A stretch of DNA of 64,000 nt from Gallionellaceae bacterium (GCA_030834965.1 JAUQWW010000025.1:20094-84093); one strand, 5' to 3'; positions 27,766 through 37,448 are shown, counted from the stretch's first letter. Numbers and translations: made by a program. Notes: a model not told the origin generated them from the sequence alone.

Positions 27766-30545
27766 GTTTCCACTTTTCCTATCAGATCTGCGACCGCATC
27801 CAGCAAGGAATTATCATGAAAACTCCCCTTGGTCAGATAAAAATCCGCTCCGGCATCCATGCCCCGTCTGCGATCCTCTTCTCTTTCCTTATAGGATACG
27901 ATGATCACTGGCATTGCATTGTAGTCTCTGCTTCCTTTAATCGTGCGTACCAGTTCGATACCGTCCATGCGTGGCATGTCAACATCTGACACGACCAAAT
28001 CATACTCCTTGAATGCCCTGATGGCATTCCAGCCGTCCACGCCATCCACAGCAACATCCACGCGATAACCGGCGTTTTCCAGCAGGTTGCGTTCAACTTC
28101 GCGCACAGTCAATGAATCATCCACGACCAGGATGTGCTTGGTCACAACCTCGGCAGCATCGCCGGCCGATTTTGTTACCTTGGCGATACCTCCTTTCTTG
28201 ATCAGTGCGTCCACGGACAATATCAGGTCATCAACATCCAGAATCAGCGCAGGTGAGCCATCTTCCAGCACTGCGGCAGCACTGACATCCTGTACCTTGC
28301 CCAGGCGTGGATCCAGGGTCTGGATCGCAAGCTCTTTCTGCCCGAGTAGCTTGTCCACAACTACCCCGCAGCGATTATGGCGGTCTCCGATAATGATCAC
28401 GGACAATTCGTCACCGCTCACTACCTGTGTGCCCAAACCCAGCACCTGTGCCGCGCCAACCAGGCCGATATTTTCACCGTCTATTTCTGCAAATTGATGG
28501 TCTTCCAGCACGTCAATATTGCCGGATGGCAACTTGACCACACGTATGATGCGTGCCAGCGGAAATGCATACGGCTCTCCGGCAACTTCGGCAATCAGCG
28601 AAGACATGACCGACATGGTCAGAGGCAGGCGCATATGAAAACGCGTTCCTTCACCCAGCTTGGTCGTCGTCTCGACCGTCCCGCGCATTTTCTGTAATGT
28701 GCTCAGTACGACATCCAGCCCTACTCCGCGACCAGATAAATCTGTCACCTGTTCTTTTGTCGAGAAACTCGGAAGAAAGAGAAATTCCAGCAATTCTTCT
28801 TCACTAAGTTTGGCGGCCATGTCAGGCGTCACCAGCTTTTTCTCTATCACTTTCCGTCTCAGGCGCTCGATATCGATGCCTCGCCCGTCATCATCAATCA
28901 TGATGGACAACATGCCTTCACTGTGCGAAGCAGTCACCCGTATTGTCGCTACCTCCGGCTTCCCTGCCTTTGCACGTTCTTCGGGTGTATCCACACCATG
29001 ATCGAGAGCATTGCGCAAAATATGGTTCAGCGGCGCTTCCATCTTTTCGAGCACATCCCTGTCCACCTGCACAGAAAGGCCATTAATCTCAAGTTTGACT
29101 TTCTTGCCCAAGGATTTTGCAATATCCCGTACCATGCGCTGAAATCCATGCACGCCGTCCGAGAAGGGGCGCATGCGCGTCTTGATGGTTTCACGATGCA
29201 GTTTTTCAGACAGGTTGTTAATGCGCCTGTCGTATGCATCCAGATCAGCCGTCTGGTCAGCAAGTATCCTTCGACATTCGGACACCTTATGTTGGGCCTG
29301 CAGCAACATCTCGATGACCGATTTTGACGCACGCATATCATCAAGCGAGCATCTCAATCCATCCAGTATCTCTACTAACTCTATCTGACGACGCTTTAAA
29401 TTGGTCAGCGAAACCACATAGGGGTGTAGCCATCCGGCTTCTACCTTCACTTCTCCTGCAAGCCCCATCAGATGATTCCAGCGTTCAGCCGTCACGCGCA
29501 GGACCCGGTCCTTGTCTTCGACCGCCGTTTCATCCGCAGCGGCGGCCTTGGGCTGCTGCGCCTGCGGTGTCTGAGGCTGGGCTTTTTCCGGTTCAATGGC
29601 AGCCACAGTCTTCTCCACCTTCACTTCTTGGGAGCCGACTTTTTCCTGGGCCTTTACACGGGAAAGCAGGCCAAGCAGGTTTTCAAGGTCTTCGCCATGA
29701 CCTTCTTCCCAGCCCGCCATTTCGGCATCGGAAAACTTCGCAAATAACGATACCGTATCAATGCCCTTGAGCAAGGCATCCACATATTCGGCAGTCAGTA
29801 CAATCTCCGCCTTCTGTGCGGCAACAAAAATGTCTTCTATGATATGTGTCAGTTGCACGACCGGGTCCACGCCCACCATGCGCGCCGCACCCTTGATCGA
29901 ATGGGCCGCACGCATAAGTGCTTCCAGCCTATCCGTCGCCGCCGGATTTTCCTCCAGAGCCAGCAGGCCATCCATCAAGACATTCCCCTGTTCGGTCACC
30001 TCGATTCGAAACAGGTCAAGCATGGATGAATCAGCAATCGGCTTGCTCTTGTTTGCGGCAGGCGCAGCCTTCTTTGGCTCCGGTTTTTTTTCAGGGCTCT
30101 CTGGCACGGTGGGCGTATTTTTCTGCGCAGCATTCCCCGATTTGATGGCGGAAACACCTTGCACAAGGCTATCCAGCTCACCTGCATGCTGCGCCCCCCA
30201 TCCCGCAATTTCATTTTCCGCCACCTTGGAAATGGAAATTATCGTATCCACACCCTGCAGCAGGATATCGACATGTTCGGAATTGAGCGTGATCTCGGAT
30301 TTTTGCGCAGCAACAAACACATCTTCAATGACATGCGCCACGCGCACGACCGGCTCCACCCCTACCAGGCGGGCAGCCCCCTTAACCGAATGAGCGGCGC
30401 GCATGAGCGCTTCCAGCCGGTCGTCTGCTGCAGGATTCTCCTCCAGCCCTAGAATGCCTTCCGTCAAAATCTTCCCTTGCTCAGAAACCTCTGTGCGGAA
30501 GAGGTCAAGCATGGAAAAGTTGCTTTTATCGTTATTGTCAGCCAT
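27762..30545 (-). CDS. wspE: WspE-like hybrid chemotaxis kinase (2×Hpt–CheA–REC)
   Basis: The 927-residue histidine kinase has two histidine phosphotransfer domains in tandem: phospho-sites H52 (AAHSVKGAARLVG) and H215 (AAHSIKGAARMVG). They are joined by a Pro/Lys/Ala-rich linker. The kinase core (HILRNALDHGVDTPEER, IDDDGRGID, SGRGVGLDVV), a CheW-like domain (about 640-770) and a C-terminal receiver (ILVVDDSLTVRE, VVSDVDMPRMDG) follow. It is expected to phosphorylate the WspR and WspF homologues. The two Hpt units are very similar over about 100 residues, implying an internal duplication; the described Pseudomonas WspE has one. It starts 2 bases after wspD stops. Confidence 0.94.
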   Translation of the reverse strand: MADNNDKSNFSMLDLFRTEVSEQGKILTEGILGLEENPAADDRLEALMRAAHSVKGAARLVGVEPVVRVAHVIEDVFVAAQKSEITLNSEHVDILLQGVDTIISISKVAENEIAGWGAQHAGELDSLVQGVSAIKSGNAAQKNTPTVPESPEKKPEPKKAAPAANKSKPIADSSMLDLFRIEVTEQGNVLMDGLLALEENPAATDRLEALMRAAHSIKGAARMVGVDPVVQLTHIIEDIFVAAQKAEIVLTAEYVDALLKGIDTVSLFAKFSDAEMAGWEEGHGEDLENLLGLLSRVKAQEKVGSQEVKVEKTVAAIEPEKAQPQTPQAQQPKAAAADETAVEDKDRVLRVTAERWNHLMGLAGEVKVEAGWLHPYVVSLTNLKRRQIELVEILDGLRCSLDDMRASKSVIEMLLQAQHKVSECRRILADQTADLDAYDRRINNLSEKLHRETIKTRMRPFSDGVHGFQRMVRDIAKSLGKKVKLEINGLSVQVDRDVLEKMEAPLNHILRNALDHGVDTPEERAKAGKPEVATIRVTASHSEGMLSIMIDDDGRGIDIERLRRKVIEKKLVTPDMAAKLSEEELLEFLFLPSFSTKEQVTDLSGRGVGLDVVLSTLQKMRGTVETTTKLGEGTRFHMRLPLTMSVMSSLIAEVAGEPYAFPLARIIRVVKLPSGNIDVLEDHQFAEIDGENIGLVGAAQVLGLGTQVVSGDELSVIIIGDRHNRCGVVVDKLLGQKELAIQTLDPRLGKVQDVSAAAVLEDGSPALILDVDDLILSVDALIKKGGIAKVTKSAGDAAEVVTKHILVVDDSLTVREVERNLLENAGYRVDVAVDGVDGWNAIRAFKEYDLVVSDVDMPRMDGIELVRTIKGSRDYNAMPVIIVSYKEREEDRRRGMDAGADFYLTKGSFHDNSLLDAVADLIGKVET
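29727..30518 (-). repeat. Tandem duplication of the Hpt domain inside wspE
   Basis: Codons for residues about 10-110 (30216-30518) and about 173-273 (29727-30029) encode near-copies: both open with SMLDLFR-EV-EQG, continue with LEENPAA-DRLEALMRAAHS and end in IEDVFVAAQK or IEDIFVAAQK segments. The linker between them is Pro/Lys/Ala-rich. Confidence 0.85.
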
Positions 30546-30547
30546 TG

Positions 30548-31237
30548 CTACCTGATGCTCCTCTCGAGCTGGGAAGTCAGTAATGTCTCATCCAGGCAGC
30601 CTATGCTCTTGTCTCCCAGTTTAATCACACCATTCATGTAGCTCGCAGATGAAGCCAGAACAGTGTTAGGCAAAGGTCCGAGTTCCGACTCCCTGTAATG
30701 ATGCAAACCTTTGATCTCGCTTACCGGAAATACATAACGCCGGCCGGCCACTTCCATTACGATCATCCTTGCATACACGGCATGAAATTCTTCGGAAAAT
30801 ATCTGGCTTGCTTTAGCAATTCCCAGCAAACTACCAAGAGAAAAACAAATCCGTATTTCTCCGCCGTTGTTCACCACCCCCCTCAATATCTGACTCTTGT
30901 TATGCGGCAGGCGATGAACTTTCATCATGCGGGAAATTTCCTTGCATAGGCCGGCAGCAATTGCCACCCATTCGTCGCCGATACGAAAAACAATGACTGA
31001 CTTGGTATCGGAAACAACCATCTCCTTGCTGCCGGCAAGCACTTCCGTCCACTCAAGGCGATAGTCGTCGGGAAGAGCCCTCTCGTAGGCAACCAGGCTT
31101 GCGGTATGAAAAACATCACAGTTCTGGCAGTGAATAAATTCATCCAGCCTGGGGCAGCGCGGGACTTCGTTCCCCCACACTCCGATGCTGTTCCAGCAAC
31201 CTTTCGGCGGCGCATTTTTTTTGTTTTCACTCATCAC
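30548..31237 (-). CDS. wspD: WspD-like CheW scaffold protein
   Basis: A 229-residue CheW-type adaptor that links the receptor to the kinase. The CheW fold spans about residues 75-225 (VIVFRIGDEWVAIAAGLCKE, ILRGVVNNGGEIRICFSLGS, YVFPVSEIKGLHHY). The first 70 residues form a cysteine-containing extension (KGCWNSIGVWG, PRCPRL, HCQNCDVFH) like that of Pseudomonas WspD; four cysteines could bind a metal, which is not demonstrated. It is separated from wspC by 29 bases and from wspE by 2. Confidence 0.9.
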   Translation of the reverse strand: MMSENKKNAPPKGCWNSIGVWGNEVPRCPRLDEFIHCQNCDVFHTASLVAYERALPDDYRLEWTEVLAGSKEMVVSDTKSVIVFRIGDEWVAIAAGLCKEISRMMKVHRLPHNKSQILRGVVNNGGEIRICFSLGSLLGIAKASQIFSEEFHAVYARMIVMEVAGRRYVFPVSEIKGLHHYRESELGPLPNTVLASSASYMNGVIKLGDKSIGCLDETLLTSQLERSIR

Positions 31238-31266
31238 TAATCATCTCAAAAATATGATGGGGATTA

Positions 31267-32562
31267 TCATTTTCCTGCATTTCTCAAGTGCACCCGCTCT
31301 GCTCTTCTGCGAAAGGTTGCAGCCTTCTCATGGCTTCCCATCCGGTCAAAAAGGATAGACAAATACATGAGCGCATCATGAAAATCAGCATTAAGGTAAA
31401 TTGCCTTTCTGAGACACTCCTCAGCCATGAGGCTGTTTCCCGTTTCGCCTGACGCCTGCCCGAGAAGGTAGTACACCTCTGCTGACTCAGTGCCTTGCGC
31501 CAGAAGATCCTCACACATGGCCACCACTTCAACAAAGGCGCCTTCGTCCGCCAGCTTCATTGCTTCAGCTATGCCTTTACCCCTTGGCTTCTTGTCTGCA
31601 CTTTCTTCCCTTACTCTATTCCATTCATGTTCACTGGTTATTGGCGCCACCTTCTTAGGGAGCGGAACGGGTTTAGCCTTGACGGCCGAATGCAATATTG
31701 TGTTAGGTGCCGCAAAGGTTTTTTGGGCCGGACTGCTCTTGTTGAGCGACGCATTGATTACTTTTGCATGCCTGATTCTGGCAAAGGCGAAAGACATCGG
31801 GTAATCCAGGCTCACGAACCCTAACTGGGGTATCTTGGCCCCTTCCGCATGGCCTACAAACAGGACGCCCTCTTCGGCAAGATGGGCAGCCAACGCCTTG
31901 ATGGCCTTTTCTTTGGCGTCATCGTCAAAATATATCAATAGATTTCTACAGAAGATGATGTCATATGGCTCGTGCCCCGATAGAAAATTGGCGGCCAGAA
32001 TGTTTTCCTGCCCGAATTCGACGGCATCTCGGACTTCCTGCTTCAGAAGATAGCCACCATCCATTTCCGAGAAATATCTATTTCTGAAATCAATATCCTT
32101 TCCTCGAAACGAATATGGTCCATACATTCCGGATTTGGCAATCTGCAAGGCTTGTTCACTGATGTCCGCAGCATAGATGAAAAACTTTTGCGCAGGCAAT
32201 TTCATGTCAGAAAGAACCATCGCGATAGAATATGGTTCTTCTCCGGTGGCGCATGGTAGACAAAGAATGCGTATGGGCCTGTCCGGTTTTTTATTCAGAA
32301 CGAACCGCTCAAGATAATTTTGCAGTGTGACAAATGGGATCTTGTTGCGGAAAAAGGACGTTTCCGAAATAACAACAGACTCGATCAGCATTTTCTGCTG
32401 TGCTGAGGACTCGTTGACTTTATTGATGTAATCCCCGACGCTGACTGCCCCGGACATTTTCATTTGATCGCGGACAACCTTCTCGATTGATTCAGTTCCG
32501 ATAGATTCTGGATTCAGTCCTATCTTCTGCCTCAGGAATTCCAGAACAGGTAAAACATTCAT
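31267..32562 (-). CDS. wspC: WspC-like CheR methyltransferase with C-terminal TPR repeats
   Basis: The 431-residue protein has a CheR N-terminal helical domain, an S-adenosylmethionine-binding domain (LCLPCATGEEPYSIAM, IYAADISEQALQIAK, DIIFCRNLLIYFDDD) and, after a Lys/Pro-rich linker, TPR repeats (about 330-425: AMKLADEGAFVEVVAMCEDL, AEVYYLLGQASGETGNSLMA). It methylates glutamates of the WspA homologue; the TPR part is typical of WspC. The base composition is lower in GC than in the his or flagellar genes (about 45-52% in sampled lines), supporting acquisition of the cluster by transfer. Confidence 0.92.
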   Translation of the reverse strand: MNVLPVLEFLRQKIGLNPESIGTESIEKVVRDQMKMSGAVSVGDYINKVNESSAQQKMLIESVVISETSFFRNKIPFVTLQNYLERFVLNKKPDRPIRILCLPCATGEEPYSIAMVLSDMKLPAQKFFIYAADISEQALQIAKSGMYGPYSFRGKDIDFRNRYFSEMDGGYLLKQEVRDAVEFGQENILAANFLSGHEPYDIIFCRNLLIYFDDDAKEKAIKALAAHLAEEGVLFVGHAEGAKIPQLGFVSLDYPMSFAFARIRHAKVINASLNKSSPAQKTFAAPNTILHSAVKAKPVPLPKKVAPITSEHEWNRVREESADKKPRGKGIAEAMKLADEGAFVEVVAMCEDLLAQGTESAEVYYLLGQASGETGNSLMAEECLRKAIYLNADFHDALMYLSILFDRMGSHEKAATFRRRAERVHLRNAGK

Positions 32563-32655
32563 CGGTATGCCAGCCTTTCAGCATTCAAAGTTTTATCGGA
32601 ACATTTGTAAAACCAAACTTCTTTTTCGCATCTGGTATTGAATTTACAGGGCACA

Positions 32656-33117
32656 CTATCCTGAATAACTACCGTTAAACAGTATTTCCCGTGCCTCCTC
32701 AGGGATTATTTTCCTGATATTCACCATCTGCACGATGCAATTATTGTCAATGACAACCTTACCCAGATAAGGATTGTCTTTCAGGGCAACGCCAGAGTTT
32801 GAGAAATCCTTCTCATCGAATCTCACTGTCTCTGTCAGATGCTCAATCAGCAACCCGAGACATACCAGCTTTCCTTCATCATCTTTATAGTTGACCAACG
32901 CAATCCGACTGCTCAACTTAAATTCACATAATTTTTCGCTCATCAGAAAGCAGACATCGATTACCGGAACGGTATCCCCCCTGTAGTTCAAAAGCCCCGC
33001 AACATACGGCGGAGCCTTTGGAATCCGCTTCAAATTGGCGAATGGAACAATCTCAATGATGTCCTTGGCTTCAATGACATACCTGTCATCATCGATTTTG
33101 AATTGCATGAAAAGCAT
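32656..33117 (-). CDS. wspB: WspB-like CheW scaffold protein
   Basis: A 153-residue single-domain CheW protein (FKIDDDRYVIEAKDIIEIVP, APPYVAGLLNYRGDTVPVID, GLLIEHLTETV). It couples the receptor to the hybrid kinase. Its start is 6 bases after the receptor gene's stop. A sampled line in this gene is about 35% GC, markedly below the window average. Two CheW proteins (this and wspD) in one cluster are characteristic of Wsp systems. Confidence 0.9.
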   Translation of the reverse strand: MLFMQFKIDDDRYVIEAKDIIEIVPFANLKRIPKAPPYVAGLLNYRGDTVPVIDVCFLMSEKLCEFKLSSRIALVNYKDDEGKLVCLGLLIEHLTETVRFDEKDFSNSGVALKDNPYLGKVVIDNNCIVQMVNIRKIIPEEAREILFNGSYSG

Positions 33118-33123
33118 GGGGGC

Positions 33124-35136
33124 TCAGGTACTGGTGCGTACTTTGAATTTGATGACGCCACTCTGCAGATCATGCGCGGTAACGTTTAGTTGCGCGATGG
33201 CAGAATTGGACTCTTTCAGTGAGTCCACCGTCTGGTGAGCAGCCTCGTTCAATTGAATCATGGATTGATTAATCATGGCCGCGCCCTCCGCCTGGAACTG
33301 CATCCCGTGATGCACCGTTTCAAAGCGCGGGGTCAGCGCCTGAACTTGCTCAATAATCTGTGTGAGCTGCGCGCTGACTTCGCGCACGTCATTGACGCTA
33401 TGTCTCACCTGCTCTGAGAACCGCTCCATACTCATTACACCGGCTGACACTGCCGACTGCATTTCCTTGACCATCTGCTCAATATCCAGCGTAGCGACCG
33501 CAGTCTGGTCAGCAAGACGCCTGATCTCTTTGGCGACCACCGAGAATCCGAACCCATATTCCCCTGCCTTCTCCGCCTCGATGGCGGCATTGAGAGATAA
33601 AAGATTGGTCTGGTCTGCCACCTTGGTAATGGTCGTCACAACCGTATTGATGTTGTTTGCTTTTTCATTGAGCACTTCAAATTTCGACGATATCGAACCT
33701 GCCGCCTCAACAATATGCTTCATGGTTGATTCCATCTTGTTCAAGCCGACGCGACCGCTTTCTGCCGCGCCTGCTGCCCCTGCTGCGACATTCGACACTT
33801 CATGCATGGTGGCAACCAGCTCTTTGGAAGTAGCCGAAATTTCAGTCGCGGTCGTCACGATTTCATTGGTGGTCGCGGCCTGCTCAGCTACGGTGGCTTC
33901 CTGCTGTTTTGATGTAGCAGCAATTGCTGTGGCAGAGGAAACAAGTGAAAGCCCGGAATGCTGCACCTGGGTTACCAGTGCATTCAGGCTATTTATCATT
34001 TGCTGCACACCACGCCCGAGATAAGCGATGGCATCGTTGCCGTCAATCGTTATATGCCCTGTCAGGTCGCCATCGGCTGCTGCTGTCACAACACCTCCGA
34101 TGATGTCCACGTTACGCTTGAGAGACTCCATGGCACGCAGTTTTTCTTCACTTGATTCACGAATTTGATCAATCATGGTTTGAAGTTCACCAGCCAGTTC
34201 ACCGATGGAGTCCTGGCCGGAGAAGCCTACTTGTGCGCTCAAATCTCCAGCAGCAACTTTTTTCATCACTTTCAGCAGATCATCCACCTTCGTTCTCAGC
34301 TCTTTATCAGCAGCCTGATCACGCAGGAGCCGCTCCTTCTCTCTGGCGGCTGCCTCATCCGTGGCATCCGACATTTCGTTATATGCCTTCGCCAGCTTCC
34401 CGAGTTCATCCTCTGAAGTAATGTTCACAACTCTCGCTGCAAGATTGCCATTCGCGCGCTTCGATAAAACATCCATAAGGCTGTGCAGGGGTTTTACAAC
34501 CCAGCTGTTCATCATCAGATTAACGAGTACCAGTCCTATCACAAGGAAGGCCAGCCCTCCCACCACGGACATCATAATCTCGTGGCGGACAATCTCATCC
34601 ATCTTGCTCAGCGAGATGCTGACGCGAACAGCTCCATTGATCTCACCATCTTTTACCGAATGGCACTTCAGGCAATTTACGCCGCGTGTATCCTCCGTAG
34701 CACGGAACGGTGTGATAACGGTAAGGAGCTTCTTGCCATCCTTTTCGGTGATTTTGGTGATTTGCTCGCCTTTTAGCGCCAGCTGATCCAGATCATCCTT
34801 GGGTGCCTCCTCCAGGCCACCAGGCCCATACTGATCGGACACAGGTTTGCCACGCAAGGCTCTGGCTTCCACCACACCCTCCCTGGCCAGCATTTTCTGG
34901 CTGATAATCTGGCGTTGCGCCATTGTTCCCGTCAGCATCATCGTATTCATGCTGTCGAAATACATCGTGGTCAGATCAGCAGTCTGTTGCGTGACCGTTT
35001 CCAGTATTCGGGATTGCTCACGCTGAATGTTGTAGGTGGTTAGAACAACAATTACCAGCGTAAAAATAGCGGCTATTGCGGCGCTGACCTTTACCCTTAT
35101 GGATTGCTTCCTGATAAAGTTTAAGCGATTCAACAT
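33124..35136 (-). CDS. wspA: WspA-like methyl-accepting receptor with periplasmic c-type haem motif
   Basis: The 670-residue receptor has membrane helices at about residues 15-35 and 187-209, a periplasmic sensor between them, HAMP domains (about 210-265 and a second, poorly conserved region to about 340) and a cytoplasmic signalling domain with the hairpin tip EIRRLADQTAVATLDIE. The periplasmic domain holds CLKCH (C155-H159), a covalent haem c motif, preceded by ITPFRATEDTRGVN, as in haem-binding chemoreceptor sensors of Geobacter. Pseudomonas WspA has a four-helix sensor without haem. ATG 35136 is preferred because AGGAG lies 9 bases upstream; an ATG three codons earlier touches it. First gene of the operon. 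Confidence 0.9.
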   Translation of the reverse strand: MLNRLNFIRKQSIRVKVSAAIAAIFTLVIVVLTTYNIQREQSRILETVTQQTADLTTMYFDSMNTMMLTGTMAQRQIISQKMLAREGVVEARALRGKPVSDQYGPGGLEEAPKDDLDQLALKGEQITKITEKDGKKLLTVITPFRATEDTRGVNCLKCHSVKDGEINGAVRVSISLSKMDEIVRHEIMMSVVGGLAFLVIGLVLVNLMMNSWVVKPLHSLMDVLSKRANGNLAARVVNITSEDELGKLAKAYNEMSDATDEAAAREKERLLRDQAADKELRTKVDDLLKVMKKVAAGDLSAQVGFSGQDSIGELAGELQTMIDQIRESSEEKLRAMESLKRNVDIIGGVVTAAADGDLTGHITIDGNDAIAYLGRGVQQMINSLNALVTQVQHSGLSLVSSATAIAATSKQQEATVAEQAATTNEIVTTATEISATSKELVATMHEVSNVAAGAAGAAESGRVGLNKMESTMKHIVEAAGSISSKFEVLNEKANNINTVVTTITKVADQTNLLSLNAAIEAEKAGEYGFGFSVVAKEIRRLADQTAVATLDIEQMVKEMQSAVSAGVMSMERFSEQVRHSVNDVREVSAQLTQIIEQVQALTPRFETVHHGMQFQAEGAAMINQSMIQLNEAAHQTVDSLKESNSAIAQLNVTAHDLQSGVIKFKVRTST

Positions 35137-35687
35137 TGTGCGCATCTCCTGTTAACTGTAAGGGTGGCCATGCCATCACTGGCTGCCGGCAACGGATACT
35201 CTGACCCGGTGAAACAATACGTTCTAATCCTTATTATTCAAAATCTCGATTTAATCCGGAGAAATTCAAATTCTTGCCTTTGGGGTAGTGATTCATATGC
35301 TCAGGCTCAGATGAATATCTGTATCGCAGACATACAACCTTATTGCCATTACGCCGTTATCTTTGCGCGCTTATTAGTTAATAAGTTTGCCGAGCGAATG
35401 CAGAATATTAAGGCGCCCGTACTGCGTCAATGCTTATGGGTCAAGCGGTCGAATTTGGCGGATGAGTGGTAAATCAGACGAAACCAGATAATCCGTTGGT
35501 CAATTTTCCCTTAAACGGAGAGCATGGGAATGCACGTCGTTTACCCATAGGTCCTCGAGCTATGCCCTGCTGATGGATAATCCGGGTTGAATACCAGGCG
35601 CTACATGATTCGAAAGGTAAGTGCATGGATTGAATGAATGCGCCGCACAACAAACCTTATCGCTCTTCCGAAGACAAGCCGTGAACG
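35137..35687. other. Intergenic region between wspA and tatC
   Basis: About 550 bases with no convincing gene; a plus-strand frame at 35164-35472 has no ribosome binding site or recognisable domain. The part next to wspA is AT-rich and must contain the wsp promoter on the minus strand, but no consensus pair stands out. It marks one edge of the block inserted between tatC and degS. Confidence 0.5.
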
Positions 35688-36428
35688 TTACGGATTTCTT
35701 GTTTCAGCTTCTTGCGGCTTAGTTGTCACCCACCCCGCCACCACAATGCCTGCCTCATACAGCAGCCACAACGGTATGGCGAGCATGAACTGTGACACTA
35801 CATCCGGTGGAGTAAAAATTGCGCCAGCGATGAATGCGCCAACGATGACGTAAGGACGGATTTCTCTGAGTTTGGCGGTGGTGACCATTCCCATGCGCAC
35901 CAGCACCACCACCGCCACCGGCACCTGAAAGGTCACGCCGAAAGCGACGAACATGCCCAACACGAAACTCAAGTATCTATCGATGTCAGTCATTACCGCC
36001 ACGCCATGGGGCGCGCTGGCAGTGACAAAACCGAACACGACGGGAAACACGACAAAATAGGCGAACATCATTCCACAAAAAAACAAGAGGGTGCTGGCCG
36101 CGATGAGCGGCAATACCAGGCGCTTCTCGTGCGCATAAAGGCCGGGAGCCACGAAGCGCCACAGCTGATAAAGAATATAAGGCAATGCAATCAGGAACGC
36201 TGCCATCAGCGCCACCTTGAGCGGGACAAAGAATGGAGTGGTGACGTCAGTGGCGATCATCTGCCCACCCTTGGGCAGCTTGGCCAGCAACGGTCGAGCG
36301 AGCAACGCGTAAAGGTCGGCCGCCCACGGGAATAAACCGACGAAAGCCACGAGCAGCGCGACAAAAGAATGCAACACGCGGGTGCGCAGTTCGATCAGGT
36401 GTGCAATAAAGCTTTCGCTGGTATTCAT
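35688..36428 (-). CDS. tatC: Twin-arginine translocase subunit TatC
   Basis: A 246-residue membrane protein with six helices. The N-terminal ESFIAHLIELRTRVLHSF carries the conserved signal-peptide binding residues, followed by PLLAKLPKGGQMIATDVTTP, FFVPLKVALMAAFLIALPY and GVTFQVPVAVVVLVRMGMV. It binds Tat signal peptides such as the one on ActB1 encoded in this window. It shares one base with the tatB stop. In related genomes a degS-like gene follows tatC; here wsp genes intervene. Confidence 0.96.
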   Translation of the reverse strand: MNTSESFIAHLIELRTRVLHSFVALLVAFVGLFPWAADLYALLARPLLAKLPKGGQMIATDVTTPFFVPLKVALMAAFLIALPYILYQLWRFVAPGLYAHEKRLVLPLIAASTLLFFCGMMFAYFVVFPVVFGFVTASAPHGVAVMTDIDRYLSFVLGMFVAFGVTFQVPVAVVVLVRMGMVTTAKLREIRPYVIVGAFIAGAIFTPPDVVSQFMLAIPLWLLYEAGIVVAGWVTTKPQEAETRNP

Positions 36429-36838
36429 TAATCGACCGGGAATTTTTTCTGCTCGGCAGGTGGCTGCAACTCAAGCTGGGTTTGTTGTGGAATGCCAGCA
36501 GCGGGTTGCGGGGCACCTGAAACGGTTTGCGAAATCGATTGAGTGGATTGCTTCACGGCAGTGCTGATCTGCTGCGCCTGCTGGTCCAGTGTCTGTGTCG
36601 CCTGCCTCAACCCCTGTTCGGCGCTGCTGACCTCATGCTGCACCTTCTGCTGCAACTGCCGGAATTCATCAATCGCCATGTCGCGCGAGATATCTGCCTT
36701 GACGCCATTTACATAACGCTGCGCACGTCCCCACAAATGGCCGAGTGTACGCGCCACTTTGGGCAGGCGCTCCGGACCGATGATCACAAGGGCAACCAGC
36801 AGAATTACCATCAGCTCCGAGAAATCGACACCAAACAT
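36428..36838 (-). CDS. tatB: Sec-independent translocase subunit TatB
   Basis: A 136-residue protein with one N-terminal membrane helix (MFGVDFSELMVILLVALVII), the hinge GPERLPKVARTLG and an amphipathic helix, then a long coiled-coil tail rich in glutamine and a proline-rich C terminus. It forms the TatBC receptor. Spacing to tatA is 14 bases and to tatC it overlaps by one base. Confidence 0.95.
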   Translation of the reverse strand: MFGVDFSELMVILLVALVIIGPERLPKVARTLGHLWGRAQRYVNGVKADISRDMAIDEFRQLQQKVQHEVSSAEQGLRQATQTLDQQAQQISTAVKQSTQSISQTVSGAPQPAAGIPQQTQLELQPPAEQKKFPVD

Positions 36839-36852
36839 GAAAGCGGGACCCG

Positions 36853-37071
36853 TTACACCTGGGTGTGATTCTTGTCTTTGACTTCGCCTTCGACGTTCGA
36901 CTCGCTCTGCTGCACCTGCTTGGGAGCTTCTTCCTCGCTCTTCATGCCTTCCTTGAATCCTTTAACCGCTCCGCCCAGATCGCTGCCCATGTTGCGCAAC
37001 TTCTTGGTGCCGAATATCAGGACAACGACCAACAACACGATCAGCCAGTGCCAGATGCTCAAAGAACCCAT
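36853..37071 (-). CDS. tatA: Sec-independent translocase subunit TatA
   Basis: A 72-residue protein with the TatA pattern: membrane helix [17 protein letters not shown], hinge [20 protein letters not shown] and a charged tail. It polymerises to form the translocation site. It lies between the HIT gene (26 bases) and tatB. Confidence 0.95.
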   Translation of the reverse strand: MGSLSIWHWLIVLLVVVLIFGTKKLRNMGSDLGGAVKGFKEGMKSEEEAPKQVQQSESNVEGEVKDKNHTQV

Positions 37072-37097
37072 TTTATTTCTCCCGAAATTGAGCTGCG

Positions 37098-37448
37098 TTA
37101 ATCGCGCCGCACCATGGGCGGTATGTGGCCGCCGCCCATGACATGAATGTGCAGGTGAAACACTTCCTGACCACCACCCTTGCCGGTGTTAATAACGGTG
37201 CGAAATCCTTTTTCCAGCCCCTGCTGTTTGGCCAGCCTGGGTGCCAGCAATAACATTTTTCCCAACAGTCCGGCGTGACTATCTTCTGTTTCCATCAGCG
37301 ACGCGAGATGCAGCTTGGGGATCAACATGAAATGCACGGGTGCAACCGGATGAATGTCGTGAAAGGCGAGTACCTCATCATCCTCATACACCTTGTTGCT
37401 GGGAATCTCACCGCACGCGATCTTGCAGAAAATGCAATTGTCGGCCAT
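37098..37448 (-). CDS. HIT family (histidine triad) nucleotide-binding protein
   Basis: A 116-residue Hint-type protein with N-terminal [19 protein letters not shown] and the triad HLHIHVMGG near the C terminus. Such proteins hydrolyse AMP-conjugated compounds such as adenosine phosphoramidates. It sits 2 bases after hisE and upstream of tatA, its standard place in Betaproteobacteria. Confidence 0.95.
   Translation of the reverse strand: MADNCIFCKIACGEIPSNKVYEDDEVLAFHDIHPVAPVHFMLIPKLHLASLMETEDSHAGLLGKMLLLAPRLAKQQGLEKGFRTVINTGKGGGQEVFHLHIHVMGGGHIPPMVRRD

Noticed and set aside
35164..35472. Possible 102-codon gene in the wspA–tatC gap
   Set aside because: No ribosome binding site, no domain, and poor coding character; kept as intergenic.
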